The notes under the pieces were generated by a model. The model saw only the letters and a list, made by a program, of their open reading frames with translations, was not told the DNA's origin and made no database searches. A stretch of 64,000 nucleotides of DNA from Alviniconcha marisindica (Eukaryota > Mollusca > Gastropoda > Provannidae): assembly GCA_018857735.1 (NCBI GenBank), contig JABMCL010002167.1, positions 602,501 to 666,500 of the forward strand, given 5' to 3'. Made by a program: the position numbers and the translations under genes. Below are positions 1-12,160 of this stretch, in pieces; positions within the stretch are counted from its first letter, which is position 1, and every line of letters begins with the position of its first letter.

Positions 1-350
1 TGTAGAGAGACAGGTTAGAGCGTAGGCAGACACACAGGTAAGAGTGTAGGCAGACACGCAGCTTAGAGTGTAGGAAAGCAGTACGGTTAGAGTGTAGGCA
101 GACTCACAGGTTAGAGTGTAGGCAGTAGCACTGGCCAGAGTGTATGCAGGCACACAGGTTAGAGTGTAGGCAAGCAGTGGAGTTAAGAGTGTAGGCAAGC
201 AGTAAAGTTAGAGCGTAGGCAAGAATACAGGCTAGAGTATAGGCACACAGGTTAGAGTGTAGGCGGGCAGTACGGTTAGAGTCTAGGCAGATTCACAGGT
301 TAGAGTGTAGGCGGGCAATACGGTTAGAGGGTAGGCAAGAAGTAAAGTTA
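1..350. repeat. short-period tandem repeat around GTTAGAGTGTAGGCAG
   Basis: The segment is a run of imperfect copies of a roughly 24-48 bp unit built around gttagagtgtaggcag, alternating with cacacag or cagtac endings. Copies differ by substitutions and by skipped half-units, which suggests an old array. It continues off the left edge, so its true length is unknown. No open frame of interest crosses it. Confidence 0.85.
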
Positions 351-422
351 GCACTATATTATATTGTTCTGGACGGTAGTCCAATTTTAGGATCTCTGCA
401 ACAGTCACCGCAGAGGGTTGGC

Positions 423-3400
423 TTAAAGGCAGCGTCTGTGGAAGCAGTTTTGGAACTTGTCCATCTGTGGAAGTGGTTCTTGAACTTGTACATTTGTGGA
501 AGTAGTTCTTGAACTTGTGTGACCCGTCAACAGCACCGAGGTCACCTCAGGACGATCTCATCTGTGAAGGTTCCTGTCAAATCCACACTGCTGGCTTTCA
601 GGCAGCATCTGCGGGCGTCTCTGTCGACACTTCTGGCTAGCGGGCAGCTTTTGTGGAGATCTCTGTCCATGCTCTTAGCCAGCGGGCAGCTTTTGTGGAG
701 ATCTCTGTCCATGCTTTTAGCCAGCGGGCAGCATCTGTGGAGATCTCTGTCCATGCTCTTAGCCAGCGGGCAGCATCTGTGGAGATCTCTGTCCAAACAC
801 CTGTCTTGCGGGCAGCTTTTGTGGAGATCTCTGTCCAGAAACTTGTCTTGCGGGCAGCATCTGTGGAGATCTCTGTCCAAACACCTGTCTTGTGGGCAGC
901 TTTTGTGGAGATCTCTGTCCAAACCATTGTCTTGCTGGTAGCATTTGTGGAGGTCTCTGTCCATATTCTTGGCTAACAGGCAGCAGTTGTGGAGGTCTCT
1001 GTCCATATTCTTGGCTAACAGGTAGCATTTGTGGAGGTCTCTGACTATATTCTTGGCTAACAGGTAGCATTTGTGGAGGTCGCTGTCCATATTCTTGGCT
1101 AACAGGTAGCCTATGTGAAGGTTTCTTTCTACTCTCTTCGCAGAGGGCTTGGCTACAAGGCACCGTCTGTAGATGTTTCTGTCAATGTTACCTGAGGAAG
1201 GTTTGGCTAACAGGCTGCATATGTGGAGGTCTCTATCCTAGCTCTTGGATACAAGGCAGCACCTGTGTAGATCTCTGTTCAAACTCGCGCCAAGCAGGCA
1301 GCATCTGTGGTGGTCTCTGTCCATATTACTGGCTAGCAGACTGCATCTGTGGAAATATCATTCCACACACCCGGCAGACGGTTTGACTAAAGGGCTGCAT
1401 CTATACCTGTCTATATCGCAAATCTTGGTTAGAAGGCTACTTATGAAGGAGATCTCCGTGCGTACTCTTGCCAAGCAGATCTCTGTCCAAACTCTTGCCA
1501 AGCAGACAGCATCAGTGGGGGTCTCTGTCCGTATTCTTGGCTAACAGGCTGCGTCTGTGGAGGTTTCTGTTCACGGTCCTGGCTGGCAGACTGCTTCTGG
1601 GGCAACACCTTTCCACAAACCGCGCAGACGGTTTGGCCAGCAGGTTGCATCTGCGGAGGTTTCTGTCCAGATTCCTGGCCAGCAGGCTGCTTCTGTGGAA
1701 GTTTCTGTCCAGATTCCTGGCCAGCAGGCTGCTTCTGTGGAAGTCTCATTCCACATTTCCTGCAGACTCTTTGGCTATTAGGCTCCATCCGTGGAAGTTT
1801 CATTCCGCACGGCTTGCAGACGGCCTGGCCAGCAGGCTGTCCCTGTCCACTCTGTTTACATTCATCGCAGAGGGTTTGGCTTAAAGGCTGCGTCTGTGGA
1901 GATCTCCGTTCAACCTCATCGTTGGGGGTTTTGCTTACAGGCTGCCTCTGTTTCGGACGGTCGTCCAGATCTTGGTTAGAAGGCAGCACATGTGGGGATC
2001 TCTGTTCAAACTCTTGTTTAGCAGGCAGCATCAGTGGAGGTCTCTGCCCATATTCTTGGCTCGCAGGCGGCATCCGTGAAGCTCTCAGTGCACACTCTTC
2101 ACATAAGGCTCTGCGAACAGGCTGCATCTGTGAAAGCCCCTGTTCACACTCATCGCAGAGGGGTTCGCTTACAGGCTGCGTCTGTGGAGGTTTCTCTCCA
2201 TACTCTGGGCTAACAGGCTGCATCGGCGGAGGACTCCCGTCCAAATCTTGGTTAGAAGGCAGCGTATGTGGGGATCTTTGTTCAAGCTCTTGCTTAGCGG
2301 GCAGCATCAGTGGAGGTCTCTGTCCATACCCGTGGCTAACAGGCGGCATCCGTGCAGAATTCTGTTCACACTCATCGCAGAGGGGTTCGCGAGCAGACGG
2401 CATCCGTGCAGGTCTCAGTCCACACTCGTCGCAGGGTTTTTTACTCACAGGCTGCGTCCGTGGAGGTCTCTCGTCCAACTCTTGGTTAGAAGGGAGCATA
2501 TGTGGGGACCTTTGTTCAAACTCTTGCTTGGCAGGCAGCATCAGTGGAGTTCTCTGCCCGTAACATTTTCGGCTAAACTGTTGTGTTTCTGGCGGTGCCT
2601 GTGCACACTCGTCACATAGGGTTTGGCTAACAGACTGCATCTGTGCAGGTCTCTGTCCACGCTCCTCGCAAAGGGTTTGGCCAACAGGTCTCTGTGAACA
2701 ACACTCTCCACAGAGGCTTTGGCTACCAGGCTGCATCTGTGGAGGTCTCTCTCCACACTGGCAAAAGGTTTGTCTGTCAGGTTGCATTTGTGGAGATCTT
2801 CGTTCACATTCGTCACATAGGGCTTGGCTGTCAGGCTGCATCTGTGAAGGTGTCTGCTCATTATACTCCTCGCCGGGGGTTGGGCTAACAGGATACATAA
2901 TTGTGTTGAAATCTTTGTCCACTGTACAAGAGGGTTTCGCTATCAGGCAGAATCTGTGGAGGTCTTTGACCACACTCTTCGAAGAGGGTTTGACTAATAG
3001 GCAGAATCTGTGGAGGTCTTTGACCACACTCTTCGAAGAGGGTTTGACTAATAGGCAGAATCTGTGGAGGTCTTTGACCACACTCTTCGAAGAGGGTTTG
3101 ACTAATAGGCAGAATCTGTGGAGGTCTTTGACCACACTCTTTGAAGAGGGTTTTACTAATAGGCAGAATCTATGGAAGTCTTTGACCACACTCTTCGAAG
3201 AGGGTTTGACTAATAGGCAGAATCTGTGGAGGTCTTTGACCACACTCTTCGAAGAGGGTTTGACTAATAGGCAGAATCTGTGGAGGTCTTTGACCACACT
3301 CTTCGAAGAGGGTTTGACTAATAGGCAGAATCTGTGGAGGTCTTTGACCACATTCTTTGAAGAGGGTTTGACTAATAGGCAGAATCTATGGAGGTCTCTG

Positions 3401-3760
3401 ACCACACTCTTTGAAGAGGGTTTGACTAATAGGCAGAATATATGGAGGGCTTTGACCACACTCTTCGAAGAGGGTTTGACTAACAGCCAGAATCTATGGA
3501 GGTCTTTGACCACACTCTTGGAAGAGGGTTTGACTAATAGGAAGAATATATGGAGGTCTTTGACTACACTCTTCGAAGAGGGTTTGACTAACAGGCTGCA
3601 TCTGTGGAGGTCTTTGTCCACTCTCTTCGCAGAGGGGCTGGCTTAACAGGCTGCATCCTTGGAGGTCTCTGCGCACTCCTCGCAGGTGTTTGGCTCTTGA
3701 GAGGCTGCATCGTTGGCGGTTCCTGTCCACGCTCTTCGCAGAGGGCTTGGCTAAGAGACA
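423..3760. repeat. 54/42-bp tandem array
   Basis: About 3.3 kb of tandem units of 54 bp, mixed in the middle with 42-bp units. From about 2950 to 3600 the 54-bp units are nearly identical, so expansion there was recent. From about 1200 to 2900 they are strongly diverged and alternate between 54 and 42 bp. Both lengths are multiples of three, so long open frames occur on both strands. Read on the minus strand, the unit encodes an 18- or 14-residue peptide such as QPVSQTLCDEC followed by GQRPPQM. Frame breaks occur near 2900 and 1441, and TAG codons arise in several units between 3150 and 3500. Confidence 0.9.
1441..2898 (-). CDS. hypothetical repeat protein with CxxC motifs (uncertain)
   Basis: I do not recognise this family. 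Starting from the ATG at 2898, the minus strand is open for 485 codons through the most diverged part of the array. The product is built of 18-residue units ending in CDEC, CEEC, CGEC or similar plus GQRPPQM, alternating with Cys-free 14-residue units such as LPAKQEFEQRSPHM. Near the C-terminus the pairs become CKPCGMKLP, CRKCGMRLP and CAVCGKVLP, which resemble zinc-ribbon knuckles. Unit lengths are always multiples of three, and the Cys pairs survive heavy divergence, both of which favour past or present coding. Against this, related repeats continue on both sides in other frames, with stops. It could be an exon of a larger gene, a decayed gene, or a minisatellite that is open by chance. No signal peptide or membrane segment is visible. 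Confidence 0.33.
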   Translation of the reverse strand: MYPVSPTPGEEYNEQTPSQMQPDSQALCDECERRSPQMQPDRQTFCQCGERPPQMQPGSQSLCGECCSQRPVGQTLCEERGQRPAQMQSVSQTLCDECAQAPPETQQFSRKCYGQRTPLMLPAKQEFEQRSPHMLPSNQELDERPPRTQPVSKKPCDECGLRPARMPSAREPLCDECEQNSARMPPVSHGYGQRPPLMLPAKQELEQRSPHTLPSNQDLDGSPPPMQPVSPEYGEKPPQTQPVSEPLCDECEQGLSQMQPVRRALCEECALRASRMPPASQEYGQRPPLMLPAKQEFEQRSPHVLPSNQDLDDRPKQRQPVSKTPNDEVERRSPQTQPLSQTLCDECKQSGQGQPAGQAVCKPCGMKLPRMEPNSQRVCRKCGMRLPQKQPAGQESGQKLPQKQPAGQESGQKPPQMQPAGQTVCAVCGKVLPQKQSASQDREQKPPQTQPVSQEYGQRPPLMLSAWQEFGQRSAWQEYARRSPS

Positions 3761-5340
3761 GCATGTCTTTGGACGGTTGAATGCCGGTCTAATCGAAGGC
3801 CACGATCTCTGTTCAGAGTTCTCACAGACGGCGGACAGCTAAGAGGAGGCTCACTGCATCCTAGTCACTGCCTTCAGTGTGGTCTGTACTCACAGGTGTC
3901 GCGGAGACCGGCAGACAACTGACATTCGGTTGAACGTCATGCCGTGGTCGCGCTGCCTTGGACCGTGATGTGGTGGTGGTGCCTGTCCGCAGATGATTGA
4001 CTGGGCGCAAAACGCCAAGTTACTTACTTACTCTGCTCGCAGCTCTGAGTTATGGCGGCTAACAGAAAACGTGTGTTTGGATGTTGTATCATGGTCTTTC
4101 TGCCTCGAGTGCAGTCCCCGCCCCACGGTTCTCGCACAGGATTTCAGCTACAGACAAAATAACATGTGTCTGAACGTTACGCCATGATGTTCCCCTCGAT
4201 AGGTCACAGCGGGTCACGAGATCTGAAGGGGGGGAAAAAAGAAAAGACGACAACAAAAACAACAAAACTAAGAAAAAGAAGACAAAAGAAAAAGAAAAAG
4301 TTGACTGCTAGGGTTATGAAATAAGATCAAAACACGCAAAAGGTTATTTTTTTTCTCTTTTTTTCAATAGCTGATTTTTATTAGACAATACAAACCCGGC
4401 GTTCTTTTTTTAACCTTTCGTGTATTTTGATATCCTTGAGACTGAACTTAGGATCATTCTTAATGAGCTAGGTCATGGCCGGTCTAAGGTCGAAAGCGCG
4501 GTTGGGTAGAGGTTAAAATGGCTTCGGAACAATCATGATCAAACGCTGAAGAAAACACGCAAAATCATATGCGTAGGACCAGTACTGATGTGTACCGTTT
4601 CGTTTTTCGAATTCCGAGCATAACAAAAATGTCATTAAAATAAAATCGCTTTTTTAGATTGCCTTGCTTCGGTGGTTAATCAAGATTTGGCGAGCCGAAG
4701 GGCCACAGCTCAAACCGAGAAGGAAGCACCGGAGCGCCGATTGCGGAACAGTCAGCAAAACTGTTCATTGCTTGGAAGAAGACATATGTCGACCAAAATG
4801 TTGCACAATGTCTTGTTTTGCGCCACTGTGCCACTAACAGTTGTTCTTCTTTTGTGTGTTCTGATCTTTCTTTTCTGAACGCTGGTAGCCTAGTCAAGAT
4901 CTGACATCGAAGAAGCCAACTGCATCTAGGCTGGAATTTTAGATCTACTTTTCACAAAAGACCAGCCATCTTGATCTAAGCTTATGTTGTTGTTTGTTGT
5001 TGCTGCTTTTTGGGGGGAGGGATTGGGGCGGGGGGTTGGGGGGGGAGTGCGGGGGGTGGGGGGGGAGGTCAAAGTCCATGTGACTGGCTGACGATGTGGG
5101 GCTTGACTCCTTGTGCTCAAAATATATAAAGATCCACAGTCCATCGCCATTTGTGGATGCAACGCTGCTAGCCACCAAATAGATCTAGATCTACTGTGAA
5201 TGTTACACAGACTGCACACGCGCAGTTTTCTGCTGCACGGCCTGTTTCAAAGGTGGTCCCTTTTCATTGCCGGCAGTATGCCTGTTCAATTTCCGAGTAT
5301 TGTGATTGTTTCGCTGCTTGCTTACATTTGACTACAATGT
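3761..5340. other. no supported gene
   Basis: The first 450 bases carry degenerate remnants of the neighbouring array. The rest is A/T-rich unique sequence with a G-rich stretch at 5010-5065. A short plus-strand frame near 4672-4878 ends in a hydrophobic segment but starts only at GTG, so I do not call it a gene. Confidence 0.5.
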
Positions 5341-5974
5341 AAAAAAAAAAAAAAAAAAAAAATTACAAAGCGGGCGGAGGATGGGTGGGGGGAACGAGTT
5401 GAGAGGGACGGGAAATAATGACGTGTAACAATATGACACGTCTTCTTTCTTACGACAATTTGACTCTTGAAGAACAAGAAGGAAGAAAGAAAGAAAAAGT
5501 GACCCCCGCCCCCCCTCCCCCCACCCCCGACCTACCCAACACTTCATGCGAGGAAGAGCTGCTGAAGTTCTTTACATCGTCGTTTTGCATTTTTGACTCA
5601 ACATTAAAAAAACATGCACGGTGAGCCGGCCACAATAAACGTAATGTAATAGATCTAAATGCAAAACTGTGCATGGCGGTCGTTTTTTTTACTCATCGAC
5701 CTCTGTCTGATCCATACCACTTTCAGTCACACTGACGACATTTCAAAGTGACAGTAGCACCAAACATTCGCTAAATTCGAAGTTTGAATATTTCGGCGAT
5801 TTTTTCTTCTTCCCGATCCAGTTCAAACAATATCTGGTTTGTTCAGTACATAACATAGATGCACCTCTGGTGGGGTTTATGTACCCCGTAAACATGCCCG
5901 TACGGGGGGCATGTACGGGCATGGTAAAGGCTCGTACAGGCAAGTTAAGGGCAGCGTACGACCACGTACCTTTG

Positions 5975-6110
5975 ACTTGCTCGCATGTGAGGTAAGAGTT
6001 ACCGCACAGGCGACTCCCCAGGTCTTACCGTTGTCGTCTGTGTGTGACGTCTTTCGAACGTTGATTAACTCCCTTGTTTGTTGATTCGGTACATATGGAC
6101 CTGGTCATGT
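5975..6110 (+). repeat. dispersed repeat, copy 1
   Basis: A segment of about 115-130 bp containing a gtaagagttaccgc core, then gtgtgacgtctt and gttgattaactccctt. It recurs diverged at 6645-6780. An inverted copy of the ttaactccctttgtt end lies at 6163-6181, so this may be part of a small inverted-repeat element. Family unknown. Confidence 0.6.
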
Positions 6111-6499
6111 GCATGTCTTTATTGATTAATTATTGTTGTTATACTTTGGCCATGTTCAGGGAAACAACAAAGGGAGTTAACGCGATCAGGATCACTGACT
6201 GGTGGTATGACCGGGTTAAAGCTACAGGGCTGTACCTACAAACTGACGTGGATAGGACAAATGTCTGGGCAATACGGCACTGGACATTAAATTTTGTCCT
6301 TTTTCGGCAATAGTAGCGGGACGTTTTTGTTGTTGTTGTTTTTTTGTTGTTGTTGGTTTTTAGTGATGTAGAATTTGATCTTATTACAACTGACATGGTG
6401 ACTGTGCGTTAATTTTTAAGTAACTTATTCACTGGAGAGTAGACTATAATTATAACCAGTGATCAGAAAGTACATGATTGCAACAGGTATTCATACACG

Positions 6500-6550
6500 C
6501 AACACGCACGCACGCACACACACGCACACACACACGCGCGCGCGCATCAA
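6500..6550. repeat. CA/CG microsatellite
   Basis: A mixed cacgcacacacacgcgcgcg tract. Similar CA runs occur at 7706-7762 and 9360-9385, the latter next to a CT run. These produce His/Thr-rich and Val/Cys-rich open frames that are artefacts. Confidence 0.9.
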
Positions 6551-6644
6551 GGCAAACATACACACACCAAAACAACAAACAAAATGTAAATACAAGAAAC
6601 ATAACTCCACCAGAGACGCATCCTCGTGGAATTTATGTACCTTG

Positions 6645-6780
6645 AATTTACTCGCATGCCAGGTAACAGTTACCGCGTGGGCGACTCAGGTCTATTGTTG
6701 CTGTGTTTGTGTGACGTCTTGCGGGCATTAATTAACTCCCTTATATGTCGATTCTGCACAGGCGCTGGGCCTCGTTCTCT
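6645..6780 (+). repeat. dispersed repeat, copy 2
   Basis: Second diverged copy of the element at 5975-6110, sharing ggtaacagttaccgc, tgtgacgtctt and attaactcccttat in the same order and orientation. The two are about 670 bp apart, with unrelated sequence and a CA/CG microsatellite between them. Confidence 0.6.
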
Positions 6781-7769
6781 TTCATATTGTATCAAGAAAC
6801 ACTCAATGCAACACCACCACTGCGTGATTTTTTTTCCTTCTAAGCTTGATGCCCAACACTGAGAATATTCTTTCACCGATCCTTTGTACAAATTGACAAA
6901 GTGATGGTGATTACCATCGACGATGTTCTTCGCTTATTTTAGGTCGTTCAGGATGAAGACAGCATGTTTTCGTCCAACCTCCGATTACATTTCTCCCCAC
7001 TTCGACGTGGTTTAGGGAATGGTGCGAATCTTACTCTGCCTTCGGGTCATTTTGGGTACCGGATGCCGAGATCACAAAGCCTCCAGGCACGGGTTTTCAC
7101 CATCGCTGTTCTCCGTTCGCCACTGTGACGATCTGGATAGGCCTGCGATTTCCTTTTGTGTGGCGAAGGTCTGCCTGAAGCCGTTTCAGGTCTGCGTGTA
7201 TTGATTGGCTAATCGCCAACGTCTGTCATATTTTGGAAACAGGCTAATTAATCAGACAGACGGGCTTTTGCTTTGCTCTTGTCATGTTAGTGTTAGTGAT
7301 GATCTGTTTTGTTTCCCTCCCCCCCACACTTTTTCAAACATGACAGTGAAATAGTGCTTATGTTGTTGGTCTGCATTAAAAACAAAACAAATCAACAACA
7401 ACAAAAGAAAACTGGTACTGATCCCACTGGAATCTCTGCACAATCCGGTCCTCTTCGCGGCAGCAGAAGCCAGCATTTGGACCAGCCTCGCCATTGCACG
7501 CATGCTCGACAGGTGTTTCCCCCCCCCACCCCCCAACACAGTGCCCCTTATGGTTAGAAGTCTAATCCGGACACACATATAATTGTACACATATTGAATG
7601 CGAGTCAAAGGAGCTTTTTTGTTACTTGTCAGTTCTAGGCCTTAACAGAGTTGTTGGCTTCGTTTGGATACTGGACGTCTTCAACCACCGCCATCACAAA
7701 CGAACACACTCACACACGCACGCACACACACACTCACACACACGCACGCACGCACACACACAACTACTA

Positions 7770-10700
7770 ACACAAATGTATATAAAAAAACAACAGAAAC
7801 TTTATTGTATGTTGCGCACATTCACTTTTCGGCACTCAACTCAAGGCTTCAATTGCTTACACAACAAACACAATCTCTTTTTGAATGGATACATGTAATA
7901 TCCGCCACACAGATTTTCTCACCATGCCACCCCAGCACTCAGATACAAGTCCACACATTTACCCAATAATGAGCGAGGCTACATCAGTTTATACATACAT
8001 GAATGGAATAATAATAAATGGTAATACTACATTCCCACAGGCGAGAAAACTTTGAAACGATGAACCGGCAAGCAATGTACATTTCCGTCAATCTTTTTTT
8101 CTTCCTCCTACAGTTGGACCCACCTCTAGCCTTCTTTTCTTTTTTTTCCACTTCCAAACAATGAATCGAACCGTCCAAAACACTCTCGCCTGTAAGCACA
8201 ATCATTAAAAAAATTTAAAAAAATCGATGACACCCCAGTCGTGCTTGTCGACCAATGAATGAGCAATGTGATGTCACGTGAACGTTAATCCGTGCACAAA
8301 ACGGCAGTTGGCCCGTGACTTATTAATTAATGGACCAGGACTGTTCTGAGTTGATAATATAATATAATAATAATAATAATATGAAAGACGAGTTAGTTCC
8401 ATGAATGAAACAAGTGCATGAAGTGATGACAAAAACTGTACACAGCTTAATTTGTCGCCGCCCGCCTGTCAGTGACGTAAGCTTTAGGCAGGACTTGGCA
8501 GCCATTTTAGGCTGGCCGGGGATGCAGAGACAGAAAACCAACACTAGTCAACTCGCCGTCAATCGACAGGAAGGGAAGAAAGGATGGATGGATGGGGATT
8601 GGTTTTGAAGCCCCGTCAACCAACCAGGACGGTCTACTTATATCAGGGCGAACAACGGAGAGAGGGGTTGGGGGTTGGGGTGGGTGGGTGGGGGGGGGGG
8701 GGGATAATAGTAAACCAACACTGTTCAAGTTGCAGTCAATGGCCGGGGGTCAGTGTAACAAGCCAACGGCTTAAGTCTTGTGACTAACGTAGCAGGGGTT
8801 TTGCACTACATTACGGGAACGGTGGGTGGACAAAGAGGGGGGAGGGTGTAAAGTACAGATTTTGACCTTCATACAATACGGTGTACTGCATTTGTGGGCG
8901 CGTGGCGGGGTGGTGGTGGTGCTACGTGATGTGTAGTGCATAAAGCACATGAATATATTGGACAGTAATCATTTACGTTACGACATGATCACAAATCTCT
9001 AGACAAGGGATGTAAGTTAATTCTGCCCTACGTAGTTGGCTTTTCAGCCATTGACCACCCCCTACCGGCCCCTTACCACGGAAATAGGGCAGCAAGTGGT
9101 CCAGACATAACTGAGGATCGACGAACGAGTTGGACGAGGGTTGGTTCGAATCTTGTCATTGCACCCAGCATTTTTGCAAATATGGAATAAAGTCAAACTG
9201 TACAAGTGGCAAACAACATTCAGTCGCGCAGGTGCACGGCCCAAATAACGCCCACCAAGACTTTTAAAAAAAGAAAAAAAGACGTATGATAGATTGAACC
9301 GTTCTACGACTGTTGCGCGGCTACTCTTTTCTCTCTCTCTCTCTGTCTCCCTCTCTCTCCCACACACACACACACACACACACAAGAAGGTGCACGTATT
9401 AGTCAATTTCAAGCCAACTCAACCAAAGTACAACTAAACTGCGTACCACTTTTTGGCCCAATAGTGTTGCTTTTTCACTCAACCGATTTTACATGAATTA
9501 ATCAGACAACATACGAAATCCGACTACAACATAAAAATCACAGCAACCGAAATCTGAACTTTTGTATTGCTGATGATGATGCCTTCAGGCTGTGGACAAA
9601 TTCAACTTGAAGCCATTAATGTAGACACTACTTTAGAACTTCAGATATATATATATATATATGTGTTCATTCAGTCATTCATCATTACGCTTAAGTCACA
9701 AGCGTTTCAACTGCGTTCGACTGGAACTCTGTTAGCATTAAAACCTCATTCATCGTTTAAGATTTCACGTGATTACGTCACTGACATTTGAAAGCAAAAT
9801 GGCAACATGTATGATTTATTCTGAACACAATGTCATCAAACTTTGAAAAGGAAAACAAAATTGCCTTAGGAATTGTTTATTATCATTTGCCCATCTGACT
9901 AGCTTGTACTACCTGAATTCAAATTAATTTTAGAGCAAATGGCTGTTATGAAACACAGGTGACGCGGCATGAGGAGGGGGTAGGGGGACAGAAAAAGACA
10001 AATAATGCCAACAATTCAAAGATACGTAGCCAATGATTTCTACCTGACTATAGCAAAAGTCAGACGCATGATATATATATATATTAAAGCAAAACCACCG
10101 CTTCTCGAAGAGAGAAAGTTTGAAAGGAATTATGAAGTCAAACAAAACAGAAACATTTCAAAATATGACTTAATTAAACCCAAATACACAATTCACGCAC
10201 AAATTTAAAATTAAAAAGAAAAAGAAAAAAGAAAGACTGGCCATAATACACGTACGGTGTACACACAAAATACTGCATTGTTACCAATGAAAACCTTCAG
10301 TTCAAACGGGGCACACACATTCTGTGCGACAGGACAACCCACCCAAACATCTCCATCACTACCACGAGGCAGAGAACCATTATTAAATAGTCGCATCACT
10401 CGGAGGGGGAAACGCACTTGTTCCTTTAATTGTACTACACATGTATGTACAGTGCAACTAACAAATGCACGTGCAAGGTTGGCTGTTCGCGAATAACCTC
10501 ATTTAGTCCATACTGAAGCTATACAGCGAAGGATGATGCACACACGAAAAACTGGAAACATGTCGTAGATGGGGAGAGAGACAGGCTGTTTTGCAGCACT
10601 GTGTGAGCGCTGCTAGTGACGTAGTTATATCTAACGGTAACCACCGGACACGAGGATGACACTGATTCAATAACTATATGAAACCACTTTGTACCCGCAC

Positions 10701-11390
10701 GATAATGGCAAAAGTTCGCAAGCTGTCATGCTCTCAAATGGTCCGATTTTAGACTACTGCTTCCAAGAATAGACGCTAACGCTTTCACTATTCCGACCAA
10801 ATACTCTGACCTGTTTGGGAATCTCAGAAAGTTTGACCTCCCGGCAGGCTGTGTTGGCGATAAAATGACACGGTAAAATTCAATAAGATCACCGAAGATC
10901 CTTTGTGAACTACAGTTTCTCAGCCCATGGGGGCTTTAAATTTCTGCGTCAGGGTTACCGCACTGCAGGGTTTGTATAGGCATAAAACTGGCCAAGGTTC
11001 TCAAGCCCGACTAACCGAAGTATTTAGTACCTACTACTACTCACGTTCCTAGACAAGGTCGTCGAGTCGGGTTACCTGGGAGGAGGTTACCTGCGCGAAC
11101 TTTCGACATCGAAGCCATCGTACAAAAACACGCTGTAAAACTTTTTTCTTTTTTTTAAATTTTAAAGAGAGGTATTTATCTGTACGTCGGCTACCTAATG
11201 TATTTTATAACATCACTAATACCCTTTTCACTTCAGGGGTGGGGAGCTGGGATGGGGGTGTAGGTGTGTTCCAAGATAACCATCACTGGTTGACATTTGA
11301 TCCAAAAAACAAAAATGAGTAAGAGTGATGATCTCCATCATTACAGAGACAAGAAAAAAACAAATCAAACCAAAACAAAAGAGAGAGTAT
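7770..11390. other. no supported gene
   Basis: Long stretch of unique A/T-rich sequence with a G run at 8691-8702, a CT/CA microsatellite at 9330-9385 and TA runs at 9646-9661 and 10072-10083. Open frames are all short and lack codon character. It lies downstream of the TSC22 terminal exon and may be partly 3' UTR or intergenic; I cannot separate the two. Confidence 0.5.
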
Positions 11391-11397
11391 AATACGC

Positions 11398-11580
11398 GCA
11401 GAGTGTTTTACAAAATTGGCCAACTTAACCAACACAGGAATACAGCTAATGTGATTTATTACAGAATTGGCCAACTTAAACCAACACAAGAATACGGGCA
11501 ATGTGACGACAGAACTGGCCAATCAACCAACATAGGAATAATACGTGCAATGTGATTACAAAATTGGCCAACACAAATTC
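11398..11580 (+). repeat. about 50-bp tandem repeat, four copies
   Basis: Four diverged units built on aaattggccaactta followed by ccaacacaggaata and an aatgtgatta end. Copy lengths vary by several bases. No coding character. Confidence 0.8.
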
Positions 11581-11995
11581 ACACTTCAGTTAATGCTGGC
11601 ACAGTCAGAGCACGAAAAAGACGCAAAGGAAAGGACAAAATGCAGTGGCTGAAACCAAAAATAAAGTTGGGGTGGGGGTGTGGGAAGTGGGGTAGGGGTT
11701 GGGGGGGGGGAGCTAATCCAGAGGAACGCCTGTAGTACGTAACCCCGGGATTAGCGAACCATCAACAAAGTTAGCATTGCACGTCATCACAGCAGTTCAT
11801 CATAATAATTATTAGCGAGTCATTCACACACAGCCAGGTCACCAAGCGAAAGCATCGTTGCTGGAGTCGCCCCCCTATACACAGCACCCGACATTTCCGG
11901 CGCAAAAAACAAACCGCCGTATGAAAGTGGCGAACCATTTTGATGCACTGGTGACCGTCGTTTGCTCTACCTGACTTCTTTTTCTTCTTTTCGGG

Positions 11996-12160
11996 TGATG
12001 CTTAATGTCCTCGGATGTCGGTTGACATATTAGGGACAAGCTGAGACCAGTGCGTGAGCATGATTCAGTATTGCTTTACGGCCACGGAAACCAGAAGGCT
12101 CGTTAGGACGGACAGCCCAGGACGGCCACCTCGACTCTCACACGGCTCCTGAACTACGAG
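11996..12160 (+). repeat. 165-bp dispersed repeat family, copy 1
   Basis: Starts tgatgcttaatgtcctcgg, contains gacatattagggacaagctg and ccagaaggctcgttagg in the middle, and ends with ctcacacggctcctgaact. Five more full copies occur in the window at 17736, 30028, 32389, 32705 and 33019. There is no visible Pol III box, target duplication or terminal inverted repeat, so the class is undetermined; a SINE body or short non-autonomous element is possible. Confidence 0.85.

Noticed and set aside
2903..3646. 247-codon plus-strand frame over the 54-bp repeats
   Set aside because: A product of the 54-bp period; the same units are open on the other strand, and no start or splice context supports it.
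4658..4878. Plus-strand frame ending in a hydrophobic segment, preceded by ttttttag
   Set aside because: No ATG before the last 30 codons, no partner exon, and the minus strand is equally open.
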